Source: Bacteroidia bacterium
GTDB lineage: Bacteria > Bacteroidota > Bacteroidia > NS11-12g > UBA9320
Assembly: GCA_028339355.1 (NCBI GenBank)
Contig: JAOLBX010000016.1
Location: 1-39,320 of the forward strand
Direction of reading: 5' to 3'
Length of the DNA: 39,320 bases
In this document: piece after piece, positions 1 through 7,430 of the stretch
Layout of the letters: the number at the start of each line of letters is the position of its first letter
How positions within the stretch are numbered: position 1 is the first letter of the stretch
The notes under the pieces: generated by a model
The model's database searches: none
What the model was told of the DNA's origin: nothing
Seen by the model: only the letters and a program-made list of their open reading frames with translations
Made by a program: the position numbers and the translations under genes

Positions 1-1542
1 ATATACAATCATAATATTGTTGATGACAAGTCTGAATTAGTAAAATCTTACCACATTAAAAGTCCTCACGGCGAGCACATTACCTACGATCAGTATGTGA
101 ACGGCTGGAAGGTATTATACTCTGGAGTAAAAATTCATTTGCATTCAAATGGTAGTTATAACATACAAAACTACTTGGCTCCTGCAGAGAATGCACCAAC
201 TGAGATCAACGCAGATTTTTTACTACCAACAGTAGATGGCCTAGTGGGTGTGTCTCAACGATTTGATGAAAACATACTGGCTCCTACGGTGCAATTTCTA
301 AATGAAAACGGAGATATTCTCTTGGAAGTAGATAGAATGAAACATTACAAAACGGATACAACGCTGTTTAGCAAGGTCTTTATGGTAAACCCTATAAATA
401 GTTCTGGGATGTCATATGGTGGCCGTTTTAAAGATAATGGAGATCAAACCAATTCTTCTTTAGACTCACAAATGGTATGGGTAGCCAATGATGTAAAATT
501 TGACAGCGGTTTGTTCATTCTCGAAAGTGAATTTCTCAAGTTTAAAGACTTAAGTGCTCCTATCGATTCTGAAGCCATCTTTATAAGTGACAGTGCAGAC
601 ATAAGCCGTGACAAGAGTCTTTTTGAGAATTTAAACGTTTATTACCACATTAATACGGTTGGTAAATATATAAACAGACTTGGGTACGATAGCTTGACCA
701 AACAGCTATTAGTAGATCCACATGCGTTTGGAGGTACTGATAATTCTGGCTATTTACCAAGCAATCATTCATTACAATTTGGAGATGGAGGCGTAGATGA
801 CGCAGAGGATGGCGAAGTGGTGATACATGAATTTATACATTCTGTAAGTGAAATAGCCTCACCAGACAATACAGATGGTGCCGAGAGAGAAGCCATGGAA
901 GAAGGCACTTGCGACTATTTCTCAAAAGCGTATAGCCGTTCTATCAATGACAATACTGCCAATCAAATATTTAGTTGGGACGGTCACAATGAGTATTGGG
1001 ACGGAATAGATATATATACGAAAAGAAACTACCCCGACGACCTAAAAGGAAACAAGGATGGCGATAGAGACATGTGGTCTTCAGCTTTAATGTGCGGGCA
1101 CGACAAGATAGGAAGACTACAGATGGATAGCATCGTATTAGAACACTTATACTATCAAGGTGCTCATACTACAATGACTCAGATGGCACAGATTATATTA
1201 GATATAGATAGTTCAGACTTTCAAAAAAGATACTACAGCGAGCTAAAAACCTGTTTTGTGGATGCTGGATTTTTAAAAAGAGGTGTAGGTATTAGAGATT
1301 TAAGCGTTGCTTCTCCTTTTAAGATTTATAATCAAGCAGGTTTTGCCTCAGGTGAAGGAAACATAAGTATTGACTTACCTAATAATGCCTACTATAGTAT
1401 AGTTAACTCTCTTGGTCAAATTATTACAAATAATGAGAGATCAGGCAAGCTCGTTCTAAACCCAAAGGACTTTAAATCTGGACTTTATGTTGTCTATATT
1501 ACCATTGACAACTCTACTTTTACTCAAAAAATCTTACGATAA
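1..1542 (+). CDS. Secreted zinc metallopeptidase (M4/M36-like gluzincin) with T9SS sorting domain, 5' truncated by window edge
   Basis: The reading frame is open from base 1, so the start lies outside the window; the GTG at 97 is only an internal codon. The first residues (TYDQYVNGWKVLYSG, then an acidic/polar stretch) resemble the FTP propeptide of thermolysin and fungalysin proteases. The zinc motif HEFIH is encoded at 826-840 and the third ligand region is EEGTCDYF about 25 residues later, matching the gluzincin HExxH...E arrangement. The last ~75 residues form a type A T9SS sorting domain (DLPNNAYYSIVNSLGQ, GLYVVYITID, ending KILR). Inference: an exported protease processed by the T9SS and attached to the surface or released. 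The stop is 4 bp before the next gene, so it is probably cotranscribed with it. Confidence 0.85.
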   Translation: MYNHNIVDDKSELVKSYHIKSPHGEHITYDQYVNGWKVLYSGVKIHLHSNGSYNIQNYLAPAENAPTEINADFLLPTVDGLVGVSQRFDENILAPTVQFLNENGDILLEVDRMKHYKTDTTLFSKVFMVNPINSSGMSYGGRFKDNGDQTNSSLDSQMVWVANDVKFDSGLFILESEFLKFKDLSAPIDSEAIFISDSADISRDKSLFENLNVYYHINTVGKYINRLGYDSLTKQLLVDPHAFGGTDNSGYLPSNHSLQFGDGGVDDAEDGEVVIHEFIHSVSEIASPDNTDGAEREAMEEGTCDYFSKAYSRSINDNTANQIFSWDGHNEYWDGIDIYTKRNYPDDLKGNKDGDRDMWSSALMCGHDKIGRLQMDSIVLEHLYYQGAHTTMTQMAQIILDIDSSDFQKRYYSELKTCFVDAGFLKRGVGIRDLSVASPFKIYNQAGFASGEGNISIDLPNNAYYSIVNSLGQIITNNERSGKLVLNPKDFKSGLYVVYITIDNSTFTQKILR

Positions 1543-1546
1543 AGAT

Positions 1547-1792
1547 ATGGAATGGACTAAAGAATCTAATGCATTGCATAAAACTTATAAATTTAAGAGC
1601 TTCATAGAAGCCATTGATTTTATGTCGAAAAGTGTTCGAAGTATAGAAGCATTAAATCATCATCCAGAATGGTGCAATATTTACAATAAAGTCGCTGTAA
1701 AACTTACCACACACGATGCAGGTAATACTATTACCGAAAAAGACCGTAAACTTGCTGAAGCATTAGATGAAGTTTATTGTCAATACCTTTAA
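1547..1792 (+). CDS. phhB: Pterin-4a-carbinolamine dehydratase (PCD/PhhB family)
   Basis: A protein of 81 residues, close to the usual family length. It contains the family signature around EALNHHPEW followed by NKVAVKLTTHDAGNTIT, with the paired histidines of the active site. The family dehydrates 4a-hydroxytetrahydrobiopterin formed by aromatic amino-acid hydroxylases, recycling the pterin cofactor; some members are DCoH-like. I chose ATG 1547 rather than the upstream in-frame TTG 1487-type start because homologues begin just before the W-x-K segment and the upstream part overlaps the previous CDS. It starts 4 bp after the metallopeptidase stop and its 3' end overlaps the next ORF by 16 bp. 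GTP cyclohydrolase I and a PTPS-type enzyme are also present at 34-35 kb. Confidence 0.9.
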   Translation: MEWTKESNALHKTYKFKSFIEAIDFMSKSVRSIEALNHHPEWCNIYNKVAVKLTTHDAGNTITEKDRKLAEALDEVYCQYL

Positions 1793-3057
1793 AAATATAT
1801 TGCCCAGATTCTACGAGTAGACATCAATACATCTTTAAACTCATTTTCAATGAGTTACTTGGTGTTGAATATGATTTTTGCCAGAACGCTAACGATTCAA
1901 TTATAAATTACTCTCTTGAGCCTAGCACAGGCCTAATATGCACCCCGCAAGGATTACTTGCAGAGTCTGACATAAGGGATATAACCATCGAAATTAAAAA
2001 GTGGGACGAAACAAGTTGCTTTTTTAAAACAAGCAATTTTGGTTTACCCTTTGACATATTTTCGGCCGCTTTCTATCTGGTTTCTAGATATGAAGAGTAT
2101 CTAGACTATGAACCTGATAACCACAGTAGGTTTCCTGCGAGTTTCAGCATCTTTACTAAAAACAACTTACTAGAAGAGCCTTTGGTAAATCAATGGGCTT
2201 TGAAGTTAAAGGGCATTTTATTGTCTCAAGATCAGACATTAAAATTCTCTCCCAGAGCTTTTGCATTTAAAAGCACCATAGACATTGACCAAGCCTGGAA
2301 GTTTAAAAACAAAGGGATTGCACGCAGTATAACTGGAACTATAAGAGATATACTACACGGTAAGTGGGAAAATATTCTAGACAGGTGGCCCGTTATATTT
2401 GGTCTACGCGATGATCCGTTTTATAATTTTGATTGGCAAAAATCAATACACACTAAATTAAATATTGATGTGCTATATTTTGTCCTTTTGGGGGACTACG
2501 GTAAGTATGATAAAAACATAAATCATAAAAATCTATCCTTTATAAAGCTAATTGCTTCATTAGAAAACGTGGGAATTCATCCATCGTATCAAAGCAATGA
2601 GAAACAAAGTGAAGTGAAAAATGAGGTGCACAGACTAAACGATATACGCGGCACCAAAACATTAAAAAGTCGTCAGCATTTTCTAATGCACACAATGCCA
2701 AGCACGTATCACACATTAATTGCCAATGGCATAACAGAAGAGCACACCATGGGATATTCTACTCATTTGGGTTTCCGGGCTGGTATAGCGGCTCCTTTCT
2801 ATTGGTTTGATTTGGAGAATAATGTCGCCACAGACTTAAAACTTATTCCTTTTTGTGCTATGGACATTACTCCATTGCACTATCGTAATGAAAATCCTAC
2901 GGAAGCTATCAAGTCTCTTACCTCTCTTATGACTAAGGTAAAGGCGGTTGACGGATTATTTGTATCCTTATGGCATAATGAGAGCTTTAGTGAAACAGAG
3001 CGTTGGAAAGGATGGCGAAAAGTCTACGAACTTCTTCTACAAGAATCAAAAAACTGA
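1777..3057 (+). CDS. Polysaccharide deacetylase-like protein with DUF7033-type N-terminus
   Basis: A 426-residue cytosolic-looking protein without a signal peptide. The N-terminal ~150 residues with FDIFSAAFYLVSRYEEYLDYEPDNHSRFPAS match the Bacteroidota-specific domain (DUF7033) that precedes a polysaccharide-deacetylase fold. The central part has KSTIDIDQAWKFKNKG, equivalent to the metal-binding TxDxD region, and HPSYQSN and the C-terminal SLWHNESF fit late motifs of the NodB-like fold. Known members are mostly uncharacterised. The start is a TTG that overlaps the PCD gene by 16 bp; no in-frame ATG lies near. The overlap suggests translational coupling. The gene ends just before a strong terminator. 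Function on a specific substrate cannot be given. Confidence 0.8.
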   Translation: MSIPLKIYCPDSTSRHQYIFKLIFNELLGVEYDFCQNANDSIINYSLEPSTGLICTPQGLLAESDIRDITIEIKKWDETSCFFKTSNFGLPFDIFSAAFYLVSRYEEYLDYEPDNHSRFPASFSIFTKNNLLEEPLVNQWALKLKGILLSQDQTLKFSPRAFAFKSTIDIDQAWKFKNKGIARSITGTIRDILHGKWENILDRWPVIFGLRDDPFYNFDWQKSIHTKLNIDVLYFVLLGDYGKYDKNINHKNLSFIKLIASLENVGIHPSYQSNEKQSEVKNEVHRLNDIRGTKTLKSRQHFLMHTMPSTYHTLIANGITEEHTMGYSTHLGFRAGIAAPFYWFDLENNVATDLKLIPFCAMDITPLHYRNENPTEAIKSLTSLMTKVKAVDGLFVSLWHNESFSETERWKGWRKVYELLLQESKN

Positions 3058-3064
3058 CCATAAA

Positions 3065-3094
3065 AAATGGAGAGATATTTCTATCTCTCCATTT
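3065..3094. terminator. Bidirectional rho-independent terminator
   Basis: A perfect 13-bp stem (3065-3077 with 3082-3094) and a 4-base loop. On the plus strand it is followed by an AT-rich tract ending TTTTTC, and on the minus strand by a T-run. It lies between the convergent deacetylase-like gene and the Omp28-like gene and can serve both. Confidence 0.85.
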
Positions 3095-3110
3095 AAATTA
3101 TTTTTCTACG

Positions 3111-5171
3111 TTATTTATTCAATACGATTCGCTTTGTAGCAGAACCATTGTCTGTTAAAATAGTTAAGAAATAAACGCCGTTTACGTGATTTGATAAATC
3201 AATATCCAAAGAACTAGAACCCGCCATCACAGAAGTTATAAGCTCTGTATTCAATACTTGACCCATTGAATTTGTAAGTGTAAAATCAACATCAGAATTG
3301 AATTCTAAATCCAAATTCACTTGAGCCCTTCCCGAAGTAGGATTAGGAACTACAGCTGCATTAATTTTTTTAGTGATATCCTTCACACCAAGAGATACTT
3401 CAGTGGCATATGCTGATTGAAGCACTTCCTTAGTAGCATTATCCTGCACCCAAACCAAAACTTTAAGGTTATTAAAATCCTCAACATCGTGATTTGAATT
3501 AATATTTATCCAATTTGTATTCTGTCCGTTAGCGGCTAGTTTATAATCACCTTGAAAAACCGCATTATAGGTCTTAGTCGTAGGTGTTCCTTTTGATAAG
3601 CTAACACCTTCTCCAGTTTGACCACTCATAAAACGCTTAAATACGTTTATAAACTCGGATTCTCCATTTGATTTTATGTTGTTTCTATTTATTGTTTCGA
3701 ATACTGCAGCATAAATAGATACGTTAGAAAAATCTTTCAAACCCGTAACTTCTACAGTCGTGCTTACTTCTTGTATCCATTTATCAAAAGTGGCATTAAT
3801 CTGAACAAGACTAAAATCATTTTTCGCTTCAGTGTGCAAATTACCAGTAAAGCCACTTGCATTACCATCCCATCCACCATCGATTTCCATTCTAGGGATT
3901 GAGTTGATTCCATAGAAACTTCTTCTATTCACTGCTTGAGAACTTGCATATGGATCTCCAGAACCAGGGAAATTTTGCTGATATTTAATATATGTACATT
4001 CAGCCTCTTTACCCGATATTATAGAATGAAAATTAGAATTCCCTGGAGTACATGGCCCACAAGTAGAAGATGTAAAGATCTCATAGAGTGGAGTTCTATC
4101 AAATGAACTTGCATAAACATTTACTTTTCCGGTAAATTTATTATCGTTCTCTAAATTTTCATCTGTACCCTCATTTGGGTTGGATGCATAAATTTCTACA
4201 TTATAAGTACCCTCAGCTGAAGGACTCCATGCAGTTGTATGAATAAAGCTCTTAGATGCTCCTGGAGCTATATTTGTAGTGTAATTATCGGTAACCGCAG
4301 TTCCTCCTTCTATTGTATAATTCAAGTCCAATTTAGTAATAGTCTCACTACCGTAGTTTCTGATTGTGGTTTCCATTGGAACAGATCCAGCTGTTAATAC
4401 AGCATCTTCTGCCATTTCTACCATAGTGATACCTATATCTTTAGCAGCTTGTGGTCCTGGCAAGAAAGAATATACTTTGTCATCAGACATATCAGCATAG
4501 TCACCTACTGGAAAAGAAGCACTAGGTCCTTCTACCATCAAAGCCTCAGTACCATCACCATTTGTACATCCTATTGTAGCAGTCTCTGTATAAGCTGTAT
4601 TTAATGTAAGCTGACCTTCGTGTACAATGTCAAAACCACCCTGTTCATGAAGGGCAATACCAAAATAGAGTAACTCATCTATTTCTGTAGCTCTTCCAGT
4701 ATGATTCGCTTGAAACCACTTAATCACGTGTGTTCTATTAGGTGATGTTCCTACAGTAGAACTAACAGCAGCAAATAAAAATCCTTGGTTCTGTTCAAAT
4801 TCTAAATCGTCCCAAAATGCCATAATTGCATTTTTTGGAGCTGCAGCATCTGGAACATTTGTATTAGTTGGGTTAGAAGTCGTAGCAGTTAAGTCAAAAG
4901 TTATATAGCCGTTATCACTCAATTTATATTTTGTAAAACTTGAACCGTAATAATCAAAGCTAAAAGGAATCGTCTGTTCTGTAGATAAAACATCGTTAAT
5001 TTCATCTGAAACATTTGTTCTATCGGTTGATAAGATAATATCATACTGATCTGCTAGTCTAGCAAAGTAAGGTGCTGAACTCCCAGTTCCTCCTAGGTAG
5101 TAATAAGACTGTCCATTTGCAATGCCAAACATGCCAATGAATACAACCAATAAAGTAAAGATTTTTTTCAT
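3111..5171 (-). CDS. Omp28-like secreted/outer-membrane protein with T9SS sorting domain
   Basis: A 686-residue protein. The N-terminus MKKIFTLLVVFIGMFGIANG is a Sec signal peptide. Residues ~25-240 form a beta-rich region of the kind seen in secreted Bacteroidota proteins, followed by a CARDB-like immunoglobulin segment (EMAEDAVLTAGSVPMETTIRNYG). An Omp28-related thioredoxin-like domain begins with TPLYEIFTSSTCGPCTPGN, with a CxxC pair, and includes GINSIPRMEIDGGW. The C-terminal ~85 residues (VVPNPTSGRAQVNLDLEF, NGVYFLTILTDNGSATKRIVLNK) are a type A T9SS sorting domain. A promoter-like element lies 22 nt upstream. Inference: exported and anchored on the cell surface; the CxxC suggests redox or structural disulfide use, but no substrate can be assigned. 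Confidence 0.85.
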   Translation of the reverse strand: MKKIFTLLVVFIGMFGIANGQSYYYLGGTGSSAPYFARLADQYDIILSTDRTNVSDEINDVLSTEQTIPFSFDYYGSSFTKYKLSDNGYITFDLTATTSNPTNTNVPDAAAPKNAIMAFWDDLEFEQNQGFLFAAVSSTVGTSPNRTHVIKWFQANHTGRATEIDELLYFGIALHEQGGFDIVHEGQLTLNTAYTETATIGCTNGDGTEALMVEGPSASFPVGDYADMSDDKVYSFLPGPQAAKDIGITMVEMAEDAVLTAGSVPMETTIRNYGSETITKLDLNYTIEGGTAVTDNYTTNIAPGASKSFIHTTAWSPSAEGTYNVEIYASNPNEGTDENLENDNKFTGKVNVYASSFDRTPLYEIFTSSTCGPCTPGNSNFHSIISGKEAECTYIKYQQNFPGSGDPYASSQAVNRRSFYGINSIPRMEIDGGWDGNASGFTGNLHTEAKNDFSLVQINATFDKWIQEVSTTVEVTGLKDFSNVSIYAAVFETINRNNIKSNGESEFINVFKRFMSGQTGEGVSLSKGTPTTKTYNAVFQGDYKLAANGQNTNWININSNHDVEDFNNLKVLVWVQDNATKEVLQSAYATEVSLGVKDITKKINAAVVPNPTSGRAQVNLDLEFNSDVDFTLTNSMGQVLNTELITSVMAGSSSLDIDLSNHVNGVYFLTILTDNGSATKRIVLNK

Positions 5172-5193
5172 GTATTTTTTTTATGTTAAGTTT

Positions 5194-5201
5194 CAAATAT
5201 A
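5194..5201 (-). promoter_or_regulatory. TAnnTTTG -7 element of the Omp28-like gene
   Basis: TATATTTG on the minus strand, 22 nt before the ATG at 5171. It matches the Bacteroidota primary sigma factor -7 consensus. A clear TTG at the expected -33 position is not visible. Confidence 0.5.
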
Positions 5202-5313
5202 AGAGGAACTATTTATTAGATGTTTTTAAGTAAAAATAATTTTCAAAAACATAAAAATATGACGCAAATGAGTCCATCCAAATTGAACACCCTTATGGAT
5301 ATTTATAAAAAAT

Positions 5314-6189
5314 CTATTCCCCTCGCAGTAGTTTATAGTTTTTATACTCCCCGATACGCCAACCCGTATATTTCTCTATTGCGTATAGCAACTTTACTTT
5401 TATGCTAAATGTTTTCACGGATGGATCTCTATCAAATTTCCAATTAATAGCATCTATTCGGGCTTGCATAACTTTAGGGTGTGTTCCTTCAAACGTTTTA
5501 ACAGAATCTACAGTCGAATAATCAAATACTTCTTCTGCTTTAAATTTTCCCGCTACTTCCGCATCTGAGTGCCATAGTTTATTTGCTTCTACCAGCTTAG
5601 CCATTTGATACTTAGGATGCCGCACCCAGCCATAATGATACACTTCCGCTGCTATTTGTTTTACTCTAAGCTTCTTGCCTTTTCGCCTAAAACCTTGGGC
5701 ATCTTTATAGCTCCTTATTCCCTCTAAATTTTTAATTACCCTTATCTCTTTTTTGTACCAAGAACGGCTGTCTGCCAGATAATCATAGCTCCCAAAAAAA
5801 TGTGCGTAATCAAACAATAATCCTTCTACCCATTTATTGTCTTTGTACTTTTCCATTTTAGTACGTATCTCATCGTAGTACTTTTCATGTATACATTCAT
5901 CACCTTGTATATAAATGCACCAATCTGTTTTTTCACTTACTGCATCTAAAGCCTTGTTTGTCTCTTCTGCCAGAACCTTCCCTCCTTCTCTCAATCTATC
6001 ATCCCATACCGTATCAATTATTCTAATATTAGGTCCTAAGGATTCAATTAACTCCCTGGTGGTATCTTCACTTTTGCCAACAGCTACCACCATTTCTTCT
6101 ACCAATGGTAATACCGAAATAATGGCTTCTCGTACCGGATAGTCAAGCTTTACTGCGTTTCTGATAAAGGTAAATCCACTTATATACAC
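5314..6189 (-). CDS. Family 2-like glycosyltransferase
   Basis: A 291-residue soluble protein with the GT-A fold pattern of GT2 enzymes: N-terminal strand/loop ISGFTFIRNAVKLDYPVREAI, then EEMVVAVGKSEDTTRELI (nucleotide-sugar binding region), and WCIYIQGDECIHEKYYDEI, where QGDE takes the place of the DxD metal-binding motif. The rest (YHYGWVRHPKYQMAK) is a region shared by Bacteroidota relatives. The acceptor is unknown; the family generally adds sugars to cell-surface glycans. The start is GTG 6189, since no in-frame ATG or TTG precedes it. A canonical promoter lies 4 nt upstream, which predicts an essentially leaderless mRNA. It is divergent from the SRAP gene. Confidence 0.85.
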   Translation of the reverse strand: MYISGFTFIRNAVKLDYPVREAIISVLPLVEEMVVAVGKSEDTTRELIESLGPNIRIIDTVWDDRLREGGKVLAEETNKALDAVSEKTDWCIYIQGDECIHEKYYDEIRTKMEKYKDNKWVEGLLFDYAHFFGSYDYLADSRSWYKKEIRVIKNLEGIRSYKDAQGFRRKGKKLRVKQIAAEVYHYGWVRHPKYQMAKLVEANKLWHSDAEVAGKFKAEEVFDYSTVDSVKTFEGTHPKVMQARIDAINWKFDRDPSVKTFSIKVKLLYAIEKYTGWRIGEYKNYKLLRGE

Positions 6190-6193
6190 AACA

Positions 6194-6223
6194 CAAAAGT
6201 AATCCTATACATTTGTGTTTCAA
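6194..6223 (-). promoter_or_regulatory. Bacteroidota-type promoter of the glycosyltransferase (TTG-N19-TACTTTTG)
   Basis: On the minus strand TTG (6223-6221), 19 bp spacer, TACTTTTG (6201-6194): full match to the TTG-N19-TAnnTTTG consensus. The -7 element ends 4 nt before the GTG start, so the transcription start falls on or next to the start codon. Confidence 0.7.
6208..6215 (+). promoter_or_regulatory. TAnnTTTG -7 element of the SRAP gene
   Basis: TACATTTG on the plus strand, 9 nt before ATG 6225. It is interleaved with the divergent glycosyltransferase promoter, whose -33 TTG lies at 6221-6223 just before the SRAP start codon. The two promoters therefore overlap physically. Confidence 0.5.
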
Positions 6224-6224
6224 T

Positions 6225-6993
6225 ATGTGTTATGACATAAAGACATCGTTAGAAAAACAAATCAGAAGAGCTCTACTGGACGGTAATCGAGATAATGTAC
6301 AAACCATTAACGAAAAGCTTAGTATCTTTAGCAAAGAGGAGGTCAACCTGCATCATGCATCTGGATTTGACCACCCTCGAATGTTCAAATATACCAACGA
6401 GATGCCTCTCGAACCTGTAATCGCCACTTGGGGGGCTTGTACCAAGTTCGAGTATAGATAAGGAATTAATATGGAACAAAACATTGAACGCACGCGGAGA
6501 AACCATTTTCGAAAAAGCATCTTTTAAAGAGTCCGCTGAACAAAGGCGGTGTCTAATTTTCATAGAAGGTTTTTACGAGCATCATCACAAATATGGAAAG
6601 ACATTTCCTTATTTTATTAAGTTAAGGGATAAGGATATTTTTGCAGTTGCTGGTCTGTGGAGTGAATGGCAAAACAGCCAAGGAGAAATGCTCAGAACCT
6701 TCAGTATAGTCACTACTCAAGCCAATTCTAAGATGTCAGAAATACACAATAATCCGAAGCTACCAGAACCTAGAATGCCGCTAATATTGCCAGAAGACGC
6801 TCAGAACCAATGGCTCGACAATGAGTTAACCAGACATGAAATAGAAAAAATCACCCGACCTATATCGTCACAAGAAGTGCACGCTTACACCGTCGGTCCA
6901 ATCAAAGGTAAAAACGCTGTTGGTAATAATATAGATGCTACTAAAGAGATTAGATATCAAGTTTTAGAGACAGATCAGCTTAATCTGTTTTAG
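6225..6993 (+). pseudogene. SRAP-family protein (YedK/HMCES-like), interrupted by a +1 frameshift in a G6 run
   Basis: The gene is in two frames. Part one (6225-6461) starts MCYDIKTSLE, placing the family's catalytic Cys at position 2 after Met removal, and runs to IATWG. Part two (in frame by 6484, ends 6993) carries NARGETIFEK, GFYEHHHK and IHNNPKLPEPRMPLIL, covering the conserved Asn, Glu and His of the active site. Removing one G from the six at 6429-6434 gives a continuous reading ATWGLVPSSS...LIWNKTLNARGE, which is the expected family sequence. SRAP proteins bind abasic sites in single-stranded DNA through Cys2 and protect them as a covalent adduct. All catalytic residues are intact, so the break is recent, phase-variable, or a sequencing error. 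ATG 6225 is preferred over the upstream TTG because Cys must be residue 2. Confidence 0.85.
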
Positions 6994-7129
6994 ATTAATC
7001 CTAAATCATTTTAGGCCAACGCAATAATAGAGTTGTTGACTTGTGCTCTTGTTCTCAGCGACCATTATGATTTTCACGCATAGAACACACCGTAGTTAGT
7101 AACAGATTATTGAAACATACGACAGAATA

Positions 7130-7161
7130 AAGGGGAGTCATCATCGCAAATGCCTCCCCTT
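7130..7161. terminator. Hairpin, possible terminator
   Basis: An 8-bp stem AAGGGGAG/CTCCCCTT extended inward by CAT/ATG after one mismatch, with an 8-base loop. It lies 137 nt downstream of the SRAP stop. There is no long T-run on either side, so the terminator role is uncertain. Confidence 0.4.
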
Positions 7162-7343
7162 ATTAACCAAAATCAAATTCTTCTATTTCTATTCTTCACC
7201 ATAACAATCTAAATTTACTGCTCTGTAAGCCAAGTCATTCTCATAGAAAAGTCTACAATACCTGAAATATTCTCAGAAGATAGAGAAGGATCTAGCATTA
7301 TTTTTATTTCAATTCAAAGATTGTACTTATTTTACATTCATAT

Positions 7344-7359
7344 TGTGACTTTGGTCACT
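7344..7359. promoter_or_regulatory. Crp/Fnr-family-like operator upstream of pepD
   Basis: TGTGA-CTTTGG-TCACT matches the Crp half-sites TGTGA-N6-TCACA at 9 of 10 positions and contains the perfect inverted repeat GTGAC-TTTG-GTCAC. Its centre is about 77 bp upstream of the predicted pepD transcription start. Binding by a Bacteroidota Crp/Fnr protein is inferred only from the motif. Confidence 0.4.
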
Positions 7360-7415
7360 TTTTACACTGATTTAAAATACGTGTAATATGCTTCCCTATA
7401 CCGTTTCACATTGCT

Positions 7416-7423
7416 TAGATTTG
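7416..7423 (+). promoter_or_regulatory. TAnnTTTG -7 element of pepD
   Basis: TAGATTTG ends 7 nt before the ATG at 7431, so the mRNA leader would be only a few bases or absent. No TTG is found at the -33 spacing, consistent with activator dependence. Confidence 0.55.
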
Positions 7424-7430
7424 CACCATC

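Larger units (their letters stand above)
6994..7430. other. 437-bp intergenic region between SRAP and pepD
   Basis: It contains a hairpin (7130-7161), a Crp-like palindrome (7344-7359) and a pepD -7 element, listed separately. A 27-codon minus-strand ORF (7298 to 7215, starting MLDPSLSSENISG) is seen between hairpin and palindrome but has no other support. Nothing else was recognised. Confidence 0.5.

Noticed and set aside
5220-5408. 62-codon plus-strand ORF
   Set aside because: It overlaps the 3' end of the glycosyltransferase on the other strand and has no homology-like or signal features.
6273-6563. 96-codon minus-strand ORF opposite the SRAP gene
   Set aside because: It is a shadow of the SRAP coding region, which explains all conserved motifs.
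7215-7298. 27-codon minus-strand ORF between hairpin and Crp-like site
   Set aside because: Too short, no recognised family and no promoter; only noted in the gap description.
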